Shown here in pieces: positions 1 to 7,771 of a stretch of 46,102 bases of DNA (its first letter is position 1; the number at the start of each line of letters is the position of its first letter). This DNA is from a virus. The notes under the pieces were generated by a model. That model made no database searches. It saw only the letters and a list, made by a program, of their open reading frames with translations, and was not told the DNA's origin. The stretch covers positions 1 through 46,102 of the IMG/VR virus record IMGVR_UViG_3300049893_001422, one strand, 5' to 3'. The position numbers and the translations under genes are program-made.

Positions 1-210
1 CCTCCTTGGCGTTTCATATACTGTTCTGTTGAGAGATGATGGGAAAATTCATGGAGTACACCATCAGTCCAGTGCCAGTGATGATAACGATTACGCAGAA
101 GTCGGATTGTCGATAGTCTATAAACATAGCTATCGCATCTTCCTCTTAGTTTCCATTCCAGCACTGGTGCAGAAACATGAAAGTGTTTAGCAAGTATGCG
201 CGTCATACGC
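1..210. repeat. Left copy of 210-bp terminal direct repeat
   Basis: Bases 1-210 match 45893-46102 except at position 109 (G here, A at 46001). The repeat lies inside a protein gene that continues correctly across the join. It is therefore either a true terminal redundancy or the overlap of a circular assembly. The mismatch changes one codon of the leftward gene (Thr here, Ile in the right copy). Confidence 0.95.
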
Positions 211-260
211 TTCGCGTCTCTCAGTACGCTATCAGGACATCCCGTTATTCGTCGCCTCAT
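1..260 (-). CDS. 5' part of junction-spanning HExxH protein (continues at 45892)
   Basis: This is the start of the gene whose remainder is at 45712-46102. The start codon is the ATG read leftward from 260. It is preceded by a good ribosome binding site (GGGGAGGA, complement of 271-278) at a 10-base spacing. The reading frame stays open to base 1 and is identical, apart from one Thr/Ile difference, to the copy at the other end. Joined across the end the protein is about 146 residues: 18 extra N-terminal residues plus the 128 visible at the right end. It contains the zinc-metallopeptidase-like motif HEFSH. The start in the unique left sequence and the stop in the unique right sequence are the best evidence that the two ends join. 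Confidence 0.7.
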   Translation of the reverse strand, partial: MRRRITGCPDSVLRDAKRMTRILAKHFHVSAPVLEWKLRGRCDSYVYRLSTIRLLRNRYHHWHWTDGVLHEFSHHLSTEQYMKRQG

Positions 261-341
261 TTGGGCTTACTCCTCCCCCTGGTTGCGCTTGGTTATTTCT
301 GAATCTTCAACCTACGGCCGGTAAAACACTCCTGGTCGCCT

Positions 342-566
342 TTATCGCGGATCTTTTGGTGCGAGCAATAGGTACTCCATCCCGATCAGCGTGGTGCGTC
401 CGTGGTGATTACGCACCAAGATGAGGTACTTATTGTTTTCGAGTGTAACGGCCTCGATGGTGCCAGGTTGTCCATCGAAAAACTGCACCCAATGGGGGCT
501 TGACGTTTCGAGTTCCGGCAGGAGCGATACTGAGCGATTAAGTAGTTGGTGTCCGCTGATTTTCAT
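342..566 (-). CDS. Hypothetical small phage protein
   Basis: A 74-residue protein of unknown function with no signal peptide or membrane segment. The sequence has a mixed beta-strand look, with a central FFDGQPGTIEAVTLE stretch suggestive of a small beta-barrel; this is only an impression. The start at 566 is supported by a strong leader (AAGGGGAGG followed by AATAGACC and ATG). The same kind of leader recurs before other genes of this leftward operon, for example at 45708. It lies between a small membrane protein gene and the junction-spanning HExxH gene, all in the same direction. Confidence 0.6.
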   Translation of the reverse strand: MKISGHQLLNRSVSLLPELETSSPHWVQFFDGQPGTIEAVTLENNKYLILVRNHHGRTTLIGMEYLLLAPKDPR

Positions 567-603
567 GGTCTATTCCTCCCCTTGGTTATTTTGCTTCCCG
601 CGT

Positions 604-786
604 TTACAGACAAAAGACGATCAGCCCAATTAGGCCCATTGTCGCCATTGCCGCGCACAGCACAGCCAGCAAATCTTCTCCGACTGCGTTTACCTCATCG
701 TCGACCATTGCGGCGAGCGCGTCACTTCGGCGCCGAAGCTGCATGGCGAGGATTAAGTCGGGGTGCATTTTTTTGTTTTGTCTCAT
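604..786 (-). CDS. Small membrane-anchored protein
   Basis: A 60-residue protein. The N-terminal half is basic and polar (MRQNKK at the start, then an RRRSD patch) and the last 20 or so residues are hydrophobic (LLAVLCAAMATMGLIGLIVFCL at the C-terminus), suggesting a C-tail membrane anchor. An upstream in-frame ATG at 816 exists. The ATG at 786 is preferred because it follows AAGGAGACGCACCC, a good ribosome binding site. The gene lies directly downstream of a perfect intrinsic terminator (820-847), so its expression must depend on read-through or an unseen promoter. Function is unknown. Confidence 0.55.
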   Translation of the reverse strand: MRQNKKMHPDLILAMQLRRRSDALAAMVDDEVNAVGEDLLAVLCAAMATMGLIGLIVFCL

Positions 787-819
787 GGGTGCGTCTCCTT
801 CCTGGTTTGATCTCAAAGC

Positions 820-847
820 AAAAAAGGGGGAGCCTTCCGGCTCCCCC
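820..847 (-). terminator. Intrinsic terminator after the DUF932 gene
   Basis: On the minus strand a perfect 9-bp stem (826-834 with 839-847, GGGGGAGCC/GGCTCCCCC) with a 4-base loop is followed by six T residues (complement of 820-825). This is a textbook rho-independent terminator. It sits 18 bases after the DUF932 stop and only 33 bases before the next leftward gene, so it may act as a partial terminator that sets the ratio of upstream to downstream expression. Confidence 0.85.
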
Positions 848-864
848 TTCCGGCTGCACTGTGG

Positions 865-1977
865 CTAGGCCACGGTCTGCATGAGTTTTCCGGCCAGCGA
901 TTCGATCTTTACACGCTCGTCTGTATGCTGGATGCTGCGAGCGTGGGCCGTCACTCCCTGCACGATATCCCACAAGCTCCGCGCTTGCCCCTCTTCGGCT
1001 TGCGCGGCGGCTACGGTAGATTTAGCCAGAGAATCGGTGAAGCCGCGTTTCTTAAGCCACGCGCCCCAGCCTTCCGTCTGCTTCTCGTTTGCCCTATCGG
1101 AAGCTGGCAATTCGTACGCTTGGGCTCTGGCGATCTGCTCGGTAAGGACTACGGTTGTTTCGTCAGCGTACCGGCTGAGGTAGCGAGCGCCTTCATGGGC
1201 AAACCTCTCCGGGGCTCCTCCGGTGTGGCGCACCTTGAGTTCTTGCACGTTCGTTGCGCCCCAAATAATCCGGTTGTCGCAAACGTAGCGGTAGAGAAAC
1301 GTCGCAAGGCCAAACGTGCAGGCCCCTACTTCAGAGTTCCATGTGTAGAACCCGCGATACAGTGTCTCCCCGCCTACCTCGATAGGGTTGCTCGGGTCTA
1401 CTAGAAAGATGAATACGTCACGGTCTGACGCATAAAGGGTAGTAGCACGTTTCGGATCTCTCGCCGCGTAGGAGGCTGACGGTATCTGCCAGCGTCCAGA
1501 CTGGTTCACGCGGTCAACTGCCGCTACCACGTCGGCATCCCAGATCCGGCCATAACTGGTCGAGGTCATAGCGCGGAGTCTGTGTTCTCCGTTCGATTGT
1601 GCCAGGCTGAGAACATTGTCCCTGACGGGCCGATGTTCCAGGCCCCATTGCAGATTGATTGCCGCAAGCTCGGCGGGGAGCTGCCGGAGATAGGCGCCGG
1701 GGGCCTGCGCGTACTGAGCGAGTTGGCCGAAGGCAAAGTTTGTCGGGGTCAATAATCGTTCGCCTTGGGCTCGGTCGTAAACTTTGACCGATAGCTTGTT
1801 GTCGGCGGCGGGGATAATCTCGATCTCTGAAGGTTCTCCTTGTACCGTCCATGACTCTCGGCGCCGTTGCCGCACAGCGTCGCCTAAAGACTCAAGGGAC
1901 AGATAGCGCTGGTCGTTCGGTCGAGAGCGCCATTCCTCCGAGGCCCTGGTGATATTCTGCGTCAATGATGTTTGCAT
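865..1977 (-). CDS. DUF932 family phage/plasmid-like protein
   Basis: A 370-residue protein with the character of the DUF932 (phage/plasmid-like, TIGR03299) family, which is common in phages and plasmids and has no settled biochemical role. Recognisable features are a central region reading RAMTSTSYGRIWDADVV, a following NPIEVGGETLYRGFYTWNSE segment, and a YRYVCDNRIIWG segment typical of the family. An earlier in-frame start at 2055 would put the start codon upstream of the promoter -10. The ATG at 1977 is chosen because it follows TAGGAGGGAGATCATC. It is the first gene of the leftward operon, behind the promoter at 2034-2062. In other genomes the family sits in early or accessory regions, which fits its position here. 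Confidence 0.8.
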   Translation of the reverse strand: MQTSLTQNITRASEEWRSRPNDQRYLSLESLGDAVRQRRRESWTVQGEPSEIEIIPAADNKLSVKVYDRAQGERLLTPTNFAFGQLAQYAQAPGAYLRQLPAELAAINLQWGLEHRPVRDNVLSLAQSNGEHRLRAMTSTSYGRIWDADVVAAVDRVNQSGRWQIPSASYAARDPKRATTLYASDRDVFIFLVDPSNPIEVGGETLYRGFYTWNSEVGACTFGLATFLYRYVCDNRIIWGATNVQELKVRHTGGAPERFAHEGARYLSRYADETTVVLTEQIARAQAYELPASDRANEKQTEGWGAWLKKRGFTDSLAKSTVAAAQAEEGQARSLWDIVQGVTAHARSIQHTDERVKIESLAGKLMQTVA

Positions 1978-2033
1978 GATGATCTCCCTCCTACATACAA
2001 GGCGTGTAGGTCGCGCTTCGGAATGTAAGATGG

Positions 2034-2062
2034 AGTATGCTCCTTTAGGGAGCAACTGTCAA
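2034..2062 (-). promoter_or_regulatory. Sigma70-like promoter with embedded inverted repeat
   Basis: Read on the minus strand: a perfect -35 (TTGACA, complement of 2057-2062), a 17-base spacer, and CATACT (complement of 2034-2039) as a 4/6 -10. The spacer carries an inverted repeat, TGCTCC-TTTAG-GGAGCA at 2038-2054, which could be an operator for a repressor. It would drive the DUF932 gene and the rest of the leftward operon. This is a motif match only. Confidence 0.65.
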
Positions 2063-2156
2063 GGGGGTCCACAAATATATTTCCGGTGGGGTTTGCGTTT
2101 TGGGGGGAGAGAGAGTAGAGAGATTCCGGAGAGCCCATATAGAGGGAATTGACGCT

Positions 2157-2669
2157 GTGGCTAAGAATAAAGATAACAACGGTACAAGGTCGGCTCGGGT
2201 GCTTGACCGTGAAGCGGCACTAAGAGATGCAAGGCGCGGGTTGCGGCCTGGTGAGATTGCCGCCAAGCAAGGGGTGCAACGCACTACAGTATGGCGGTTC
2301 CTTGTGGCAAACAAACATGAGATAGAACAACACGCAGACTTTGTGAGTCGGCGGGCCGACCTACTGGCAGGCATTCAGCGGCAAACCCTGAGGGTGCAGC
2401 AAAAGCTTGTGGAGCAGATAGAAAGGGATTTGGATAAGGGCGTTACAGGCGCACTGAAGCCTAGTCAAAAGGCGGTATTGCTCAATGCGCTTAACAATGT
2501 GCAAGGTACGGTTTACGATAAGGAGCGGCTGGAGCGCGGCAAGTCGACATCTAACGTTTCGGTTCTTTCTAGAATGATGGATCAGTCCGTCAAGTCTATT
2601 CACTCGCGTAACTCGCTGAAGAGATTAGAGCCTGGAGCTGCAGCAAGTGGCGAGTCTGCCAAAGACTAG
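2157..2669 (+). CDS. terS: Putative terminase small subunit
   Basis: A 170-residue protein encoded just upstream of the large terminase, as is usual for the DNA-recognition subunit of the packaging motor. An N-terminal helix-turn-helix is visible at about residues 27-48 (GLRPGEIAAKQGVQRTTVWR). A long helical, charged middle region, probably the oligomerisation core, follows (IQRQTLRVQQKLVEQIERDL). The start is taken as the GTG at 2157, behind GAGGG at a 10-base spacing; a TTG at 2100 gives a longer but less convincing N-terminus. Assignment rests on the domain plan and position, not on a specific family match. A transcriptional regulator is the main alternative. Confidence 0.65.
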   Translation: MAKNKDNNGTRSARVLDREAALRDARRGLRPGEIAAKQGVQRTTVWRFLVANKHEIEQHADFVSRRADLLAGIQRQTLRVQQKLVEQIERDLDKGVTGALKPSQKAVLLNALNNVQGTVYDKERLERGKSTSNVSVLSRMMDQSVKSIHSRNSLKRLEPGAAASGESAKD

Positions 2670-2724
2670 CCACTGTTACGCCTAACCGTTTCCTGTCCGG
2701 CAAGGGGGGAGGGTACGGGGGGCG

Positions 2725-3054
2725 ATGTCGGCTGGTGATGTTGTTCAGGTCCCGCGCACCGTGAACGAAAAACAAAATAATTTTTTTATTATAAAAAAAA
2801 GAGCGCAAGCGCGTCGGCGGTTTTTGCGATCGAAGGATTGTGTGATCGACAAAAACGGATTTGTCGGCAGTCATGGTATTTTGGTGGGGCGGTCGATGGG
2901 GTGTGTGAAGGACGGGTTTGACGGTTTGCCGTTTGTGATGCCGTTTGCCGGTGTGTGCGAGAGTGAGGCGTTGGTGTTGCAGTTTTTGTATAAAGACTAT
3001 GAATTGAGGATGGGGATGCGAAGCGCGTTACTGGAGTATATTTTTCGATGTTAA
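2725..3054 (+). CDS. Hypothetical protein between terminase genes
   Basis: A possible 109-residue protein without recognisable domains. Its stop overlaps the start of the large terminase gene (ATGTTAA at 3048-3054), the kind of coupling seen across this arm, which favours a real gene. Its first third is odd: a highly AT-rich tract (about 2767-2801, runs of T and A) encodes KQNNFFIIKKRAQARRRF, and G-rich runs lie just upstream (2704-2722). No clear purine-rich ribosome binding site is visible beyond the G runs. The region could instead be a packaging recognition site with an accidental open frame. Confidence 0.4.
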   Translation: MSAGDVVQVPRTVNEKQNNFFIIKKRAQARRRFLRSKDCVIDKNGFVGSHGILVGRSMGCVKDGFDGLPFVMPFAGVCESEALVLQFLYKDYELRMGMRSALLEYIFRC

Positions 3055-4646
3055 CGGCTGAGCAGCAAGCGGAAATGGATCGGTGGGTGTTGGAACCGCT
3101 GTACTGGGCGAAGCGGTTTGGCGGGAGCGACTTTGATCCGTGGTCCGGGCAAGAGGAATTGTGGGTGGAGTACGGGAAGTTGTTAAACGCGAAGCTGAAG
3201 CGGTATGAGGGGTGCGAGCTGACGCCTGAGGAGAAGGTGTACGCGGAGAAGATGGGCATTTCGGTGATGGCTGGTCAGGGGTTAGGGAAGGAGCGGTCGG
3301 TGGCGTTGATTGGGCTGCATTATTTGTTTTGCTTAAAGGCGTATCGCCCGAAGAGTGTGTGTACGGCTCCTGCTGGTCCGACGTTGTTTTCGACGTTGTG
3401 GCCTGAGTTCGGGAAGGTGATCGACGGGAGCGAGGAGTTATCGGAGTTATTTGCGAAGCAATCGAATCGTATTTACTTGAAGGAAGATGTGAAGTGCGGG
3501 GAGTTCATGCGGATTGAGCCTCGCACGATTCAGCCGAACGCGAAGGAAGAAGATCAGGGGGTGGTGCTGGCCGGGATTCATGCGTTAGGGGTGTTGTATT
3601 TGGTGACGGAAGCTTCTGGGGTGCCGGAGGCGGTGTTCAAGCCGATTGAGGGAGGGCTGACAGATCCGTTGTCGATGATAATTATGATTTTCAATCCTAC
3701 GCGGCGTGACGGGTTTGCGGTGCTGTCGCATACGACGTATCGGAAGTATTGGGTGTGTGTGCAATGGTCTGGGCGGAAGTTGAAGGCTGAGCGTCGGGCG
3801 AATCCTGGTCGGTTTACATGGTTTAACGAGAAGGCGCAGGATGCGCTGATTGAGAAGTACGGGGAGGATTCCGACACGGTTCGGATACGTGTGGACGGGA
3901 TGCCGCCTCGTCAGTCTGCGGATACGTTGATTCATTATGATTCGGTGGTGGCGGCGAGGGAGCGGAAGGTGGAGTTACATGAGTTAGACCCGTTGTGCTT
4001 GTTTTTGGACGTGGGTGGAGAGGGCGATGATCCGAGTATCCTGACGGTGATGCGTGGGCCGGTGGTATTGGAGCAGGTGGAGTATCAGCGGAAGGACGGG
4101 ACGGAGTTGAGTCTTGCGGTTGCCGGAAAGTTGCACGATCATTTGGCCGGGTTGCCGATGGATGTGCAGTTTGCGGTCGGGGTGGACATTATCGGGATCG
4201 GGAGGAGTGCATACGATCAGTTGGCGAACGTGCAGCGCGTGAGGAATTTGTATCGGCTGGACGTATCCGAGGAGCCGTATGATACGCGGCGGTTTCATCG
4301 GATGCGCGATCAGGTGTTGTGGGAGTTGCGTGAGGGGTTCATGGGTAGTCGGGAGGTGGTGTTGGCGTTGGAGCAGGCGATGGTGTCTGATGTCGACACG
4401 TTGTTTGCTGAATTGACGACGATTCGGTGGGCTGAAGTGAACGGAAAGATCAAGGTGCAGGGGAAGGGGTCGACATCGGGCATTCCTGGGGTCCGTCCGT
4501 TGTGGAAGAGTCCGAACCTGCTGGATTCGCTGACGGGTGCCTGGTGGCTGTATAAGCATTGCTGTTCGCGGTTGCCTGAGGGGGTGCGGCGGTCGAGGAA
4601 GCGGTTGTTGCGCCGTGAACGGTCGGTGAGCTGGAAGGCGATCTAG
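3048..4646 (+). CDS. terL: Terminase large subunit
   Basis: A 532-residue packaging ATPase/nuclease. The ATPase half has a P-loop at about residues 75-82 (AGQGLGKE), a Walker B-like strand ending in an acidic pair near residue 187 (VLYLVTEASG) and a coupling motif near 215 (IFNPTRRDG). The nuclease half starts with an acidic strand near residue 320 (CLFLDVGGEGDDPS), followed by VGVDIIGIGRSAYDQL and a C-terminal SLTGAWW. It packages concatemeric or circular DNA into the prohead through the portal encoded next. Oddity: the P-loop lysine is followed by Glu instead of the usual Ser/Thr. Length is normal for the family. The start overlaps the upstream frame; GGAG lies 12 bases upstream. Confidence 0.9.
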   Translation: MLTAEQQAEMDRWVLEPLYWAKRFGGSDFDPWSGQEELWVEYGKLLNAKLKRYEGCELTPEEKVYAEKMGISVMAGQGLGKERSVALIGLHYLFCLKAYRPKSVCTAPAGPTLFSTLWPEFGKVIDGSEELSELFAKQSNRIYLKEDVKCGEFMRIEPRTIQPNAKEEDQGVVLAGIHALGVLYLVTEASGVPEAVFKPIEGGLTDPLSMIIMIFNPTRRDGFAVLSHTTYRKYWVCVQWSGRKLKAERRANPGRFTWFNEKAQDALIEKYGEDSDTVRIRVDGMPPRQSADTLIHYDSVVAARERKVELHELDPLCLFLDVGGEGDDPSILTVMRGPVVLEQVEYQRKDGTELSLAVAGKLHDHLAGLPMDVQFAVGVDIIGIGRSAYDQLANVQRVRNLYRLDVSEEPYDTRRFHRMRDQVLWELREGFMGSREVVLALEQAMVSDVDTLFAELTTIRWAEVNGKIKVQGKGSTSGIPGVRPLWKSPNLLDSLTGAWWLYKHCCSRLPEGVRRSRKRLLRRERSVSWKAI

Positions 4647-4651
4647 AGAAA

Positions 4652-4734
4652 TTGACAGGGTGCGGTGATAGCCGTATATTTACGGAAAGTCTGAGGGGGT
4701 GAGGTGATAGCCGTATATTTATGGAAAATCTGGG
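4652..4734 (+). promoter_or_regulatory. Tandem 39-bp repeat carrying promoters
   Basis: The gap between terL and the portal gene holds two direct repeats (4658-4695 and 4697-4734, 39-bp period, differing at about five positions). The first copy is preceded by TTGACA (4652-4657) and has TATATT (4675-4680) after a 17-base spacer, an excellent sigma70-type promoter. The second copy keeps TATATT (4714-4719) but has only a weak -35 (CTGAGG). Both copies also contain a small hairpin, CCGTA-TATT-TACGG (672-685 region) and CCGTA-TATT-TATGG, where the change leaves a G-U pair. It probably feeds the portal, scaffold and capsid genes. Confidence 0.65.
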
Positions 4735-4746
4735 GGAGGTGAGCAT

Positions 4747-4782
4747 ATGGCGAAGCGCAAGTCCGGCAAGCGCAAATGCTGA
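4747..4782 (+). CDS. Possible 11-residue basic peptide
   Basis: A tiny frame, MAKRKSGKRKC, lies behind GGGGGAGGTGAGCAT, a very good ribosome binding site, and stops 11 bases before the portal start. Six of the 11 residues are Lys or Arg. It could be a leader peptide that couples ribosomes into the portal gene, or a genuine micro-protein. A second overlapping frame from 4721 lacks a ribosome binding site. Evidence is the leader and frame only. Confidence 0.35.
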   Translation: MAKRKSGKRKC

Positions 4783-4793
4783 GAGGATAATCT

Positions 4794-6926
4794 ATGCGGC
4801 TTGACAGTTCGCATAGTTTAGATTTTTTGGTCGCCTCGTTGCGGTCGAAGATGGAGACTGACGAGGCTGTATTGCGGCGCCTTCAGCGGTTTGCGTTGGA
4901 GGCGACCACCTCTCCGATTCGGCTGCAGTACGAGGCCGAGGCGTCGGTCAATTACCAGTACATCGAGAACGATTTTTATACGGATGAGGAGTTGGCTGAG
5001 TTTGCGGAGCGCGGCCAGCCTCCTACGAAGCGGAACGAGATCGCGCCGATTATTGAGCGTATTTCCGGTCAGTTCATTCAGACCCGCCAGATTGCCACAT
5101 TCCTAGGAAGAAACACGCCAGCCGACGATCAGACCGGGGCGATCGCACAAGACGTGCAGCGCTGGGTTGATCAGATCAATTTGTACGAGTTTAAGGAGCA
5201 GCGGCTCGCGTGGCATGGGCTTGTCGGCGGGGTGGGGTGGGTGAAGTCGTTTCTGAAGCGGAACGATCTTGGCGTACAGTATCAGTGCGATAAGCTGCTG
5301 AATCCCTTCCATGTGTTTCTCGACCCGTTTTCAGTTGAATACGATCCGAACGAGGACGCGAAGTATATCGCGGAGGGATCGTGGATGGACTTGGAGGACG
5401 CGATTGCGATGTGGCCTGACCAGGAGAAGGCGCTGGTCGACCAGGTGCAATCATGGGAAGGGCTGGGCAGTCTTGCGATGTCTGAAGTCTCGCGGTCATT
5501 GCAGAACGAGTCGCAGATCGGGACGACGATTTATTCAATTTCTGTTCAAGCCAGAGGGACGCGCAAGCGCGTCCGTCCGTTTGAGATTTGGTACAAGCGG
5601 AAAGTGCAAGTGTATCACTTGTTCACGCCTGACAATGTGCTGGCGTTGGCGATACCGCTTGACGCGAAAGAAGCGAGAGATGTGGTGAAGTCGCTGGGAA
5701 ATAAGGTTGTGGCGGTGCCGTCGTATCAGGATCGAATGTATGTGGGGGTATTCCTGGGCAATCTGCTGCTGCACCATGATGTGTCTCCGCATGAAACGAA
5801 TCTGTTCCCGTACACTCCGTTTTATTCAGATCGACGCATGAACGGTGCGCCATTGGCGCTGGCTGCGCGTTTGGTCCCGATTAACGAAGCGATCAATAAG
5901 CGCGAATCGAAATCGTTGGCGTTGCTGACGAATAAGCAGGTGATCGCGGAGAAGGGGGCGCTGGAGGACGAGGACGAATTTGCGTCTGAAATTGCGCGGC
6001 CTGACGGGGTGGCGGTTGTTAAGGACGGGGCGCTGAAGGATCAGAGGATTCTCGTTCGAGACAATTTGGATATTGGGCAGGCGCAGATGGCGCTGCTGCA
6101 AGAGGATAAGGACGCGATACGTCGAGTCAGTGGTCATGGGAACGAGTCGATGGGGATGCCGTCAGAGGTTCGATCTGGGACCGGCATTGCTCGAAAGCAG
6201 ATGATGAGCAATTTAATCGTCTTGCCGGTGCAGAACAATCTGCGGCTGACGAGACATCTGCGAGCGAGGCTGTCGTTTGCGTACCAGCGGCAGTATTTGA
6301 CGGAGGAGCAGACATTTCAGATTACCGACGACATGAACGCGGCGAAAACGGTTGCGATTACGTCGGGGTATTTGAACGGATTGAAGCAGCGCTTGTACGA
6401 CATCGTAATTACGGATGCCAAAGATTATGCGGTGCTGCGCGAACAACAGGTGGATATGCTGTTGTCTGCATTGCCGCAGCTCGCGCAGCATGGGGCATGG
6501 ATGGTGAAGCTGGGGATTCAGTTGAGCGATCTTCGGGAGAAGGAAGGGTTGCTTCAGATGATCGACGCGCAATCCCAGCCTCCTCCTGTGGTGCCGAAGG
6601 TCAATCTCACGATGTCATGGCCGGATTTGACTCCTGAGATTCAGGCATTTATGGCGATTGCGATTTGGCAAAATCCTGATTTAGCGGAAGCGATCATGCG
6701 GAAAGGCGACGATCCTGCGTTCCTGCAGAAGTTGAAGGCGACATTGATTGCGACACAAGTGAAGGAAGGGACGAGGGCGACGGTTGAACGCGGGAAGATG
6801 GATCTATCGGCGTTGCAGACTGCGGTAGAAGGCCGGTTGCAGTTACGTCAATTTTTGGAAAAATCCGTAGAACATGATATGAATGATGGCGATTCGCATG
6901 ACATGGGAATGGAGGAAATGGCATGA
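4794..6926 (+). CDS. Portal protein (P22-like)
   Basis: A 710-residue protein, the usual length for the P22-type portal (about 725), which forms the dodecameric DNA gate at one capsid vertex. Features are an N-terminal helical region, a conserved NEIAPIIERISGQFIQTR segment near residue 85, the wing region with LLNPFHVFLDPFSVEYDPNED, and VPINEAINKRESKSLALL in the middle. That last part leads into the helical crown, with a predicted coiled C-terminus rich in Asp, Met and His. The start ATG follows TGAGAGGATAATCT. The stop overlaps the scaffold start by four bases (ATGA). Position right after terL and before scaffold and capsid confirms the role. Confidence 0.9.
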   Translation: MRLDSSHSLDFLVASLRSKMETDEAVLRRLQRFALEATTSPIRLQYEAEASVNYQYIENDFYTDEELAEFAERGQPPTKRNEIAPIIERISGQFIQTRQIATFLGRNTPADDQTGAIAQDVQRWVDQINLYEFKEQRLAWHGLVGGVGWVKSFLKRNDLGVQYQCDKLLNPFHVFLDPFSVEYDPNEDAKYIAEGSWMDLEDAIAMWPDQEKALVDQVQSWEGLGSLAMSEVSRSLQNESQIGTTIYSISVQARGTRKRVRPFEIWYKRKVQVYHLFTPDNVLALAIPLDAKEARDVVKSLGNKVVAVPSYQDRMYVGVFLGNLLLHHDVSPHETNLFPYTPFYSDRRMNGAPLALAARLVPINEAINKRESKSLALLTNKQVIAEKGALEDEDEFASEIARPDGVAVVKDGALKDQRILVRDNLDIGQAQMALLQEDKDAIRRVSGHGNESMGMPSEVRSGTGIARKQMMSNLIVLPVQNNLRLTRHLRARLSFAYQRQYLTEEQTFQITDDMNAAKTVAITSGYLNGLKQRLYDIVITDAKDYAVLREQQVDMLLSALPQLAQHGAWMVKLGIQLSDLREKEGLLQMIDAQSQPPPVVPKVNLTMSWPDLTPEIQAFMAIAIWQNPDLAEAIMRKGDDPAFLQKLKATLIATQVKEGTRATVERGKMDLSALQTAVEGRLQLRQFLEKSVEHDMNDGDSHDMGMEEMA

Positions 6927-7771
6927 GCAAGGCAGTCATTGAACCGGAGACAAAGGGATCGGAAAAAGCCCCCGATAGCGCGGAATTCGCTTCCGCTTTC
7001 TACGGGAAGCCGTCTGAATCCTTGTCTCTCCCTGATGGGAAGCCTAACGAATCTTCCGCCGCGCCAAAAGCGCCTGCGGACTCCGTTAAGGCCGACCAAA
7101 AAGACCCTTCTCAGGACAAGGGGGAGAAGGCGCCGAGTCAGACCGACGATCGTTCTAAGTCTGACGATACGAAGTCGGACGACAAGAAGGAAGAATCGTC
7201 CGGACATGCAGTTGCCGCACGTCGTCTTGGCGTACAGGTAAAAGACCTGGAGGCCAAGTTGCGTGAAATCATGGATCAGAACAAGGTCTTGCAATCGAAG
7301 CTTGACGGGACGTACCAGGAGCCGCCCAAGCCGACAGAGGATCAGATCAAGGCGCAAGCGGAATTCCGTGGTCGAGAAACGGCGAGTCGCAAGATCGCGT
7401 TCGATCTGTACGGCAAAGAGAAGGTGACGGAGAGGATTTACAAGGACGGATCGGAGTATGAGGCGCTGATTAAGGAGAAACCGTGGGTGCAGTTGCGCGT
7501 GATGCGTAGCGATGAGCCTGCGGTTGAGGCATGGCGGATTCTGGAAGAAGAATCGTTCATGTCGAAATACGGCTCAAACCCTGAGGCGTGGCGAGAAAAG
7601 ATCGCTGCTGAAATCCGTCCGAAGATCGAAGAGGAAATTAAGGCGGCTCTAGCCAAAACGCCTACCGGCGGGGACGTGCCAAGCGTTACCAATGCTAGGG
7701 GGGATGGTGGGGCGCCGGAACGAGAGCGTTCATTGGAGGAAATGTTCTACGGGAAGCTGTCGAAGGCATGA
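6923..7771 (+). CDS. Putative capsid scaffolding protein
   Basis: A 282-residue, highly charged protein between portal and capsid genes. The first 95 residues are low-complexity and rich in Ser, Lys, Asp and Pro, looking unstructured. Residues about 96-125 form a coiled-coil candidate (VKDLEAKLREIMDQNKVLQS). The C-terminal third is helical and charged and ends LEEMFYGKLSKA. The tripeptide FYGK appears both near the N-terminus (AFYGKPSES) and at the end (MFYGKLSKA), perhaps a repeated capsid-binding element. Composition, length and place suit an internal scaffold that guides prohead assembly and is removed before packaging. The start overlaps the portal stop. Confidence 0.75.
   Translation: MSKAVIEPETKGSEKAPDSAEFASAFYGKPSESLSLPDGKPNESSAAPKAPADSVKADQKDPSQDKGEKAPSQTDDRSKSDDTKSDDKKEESSGHAVAARRLGVQVKDLEAKLREIMDQNKVLQSKLDGTYQEPPKPTEDQIKAQAEFRGRETASRKIAFDLYGKEKVTERIYKDGSEYEALIKEKPWVQLRVMRSDEPAVEAWRILEEESFMSKYGSNPEAWREKIAAEIRPKIEEEIKAALAKTPTGGDVPSVTNARGDGGAPERERSLEEMFYGKLSKA

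Noticed and set aside
2704-2722. G-quadruplex in the G-rich tract before 2725
   Set aside because: Only three separated runs of three or more G are present; a fourth strand would need a zero-length loop, so a stable three-layer quadruplex is doubtful.
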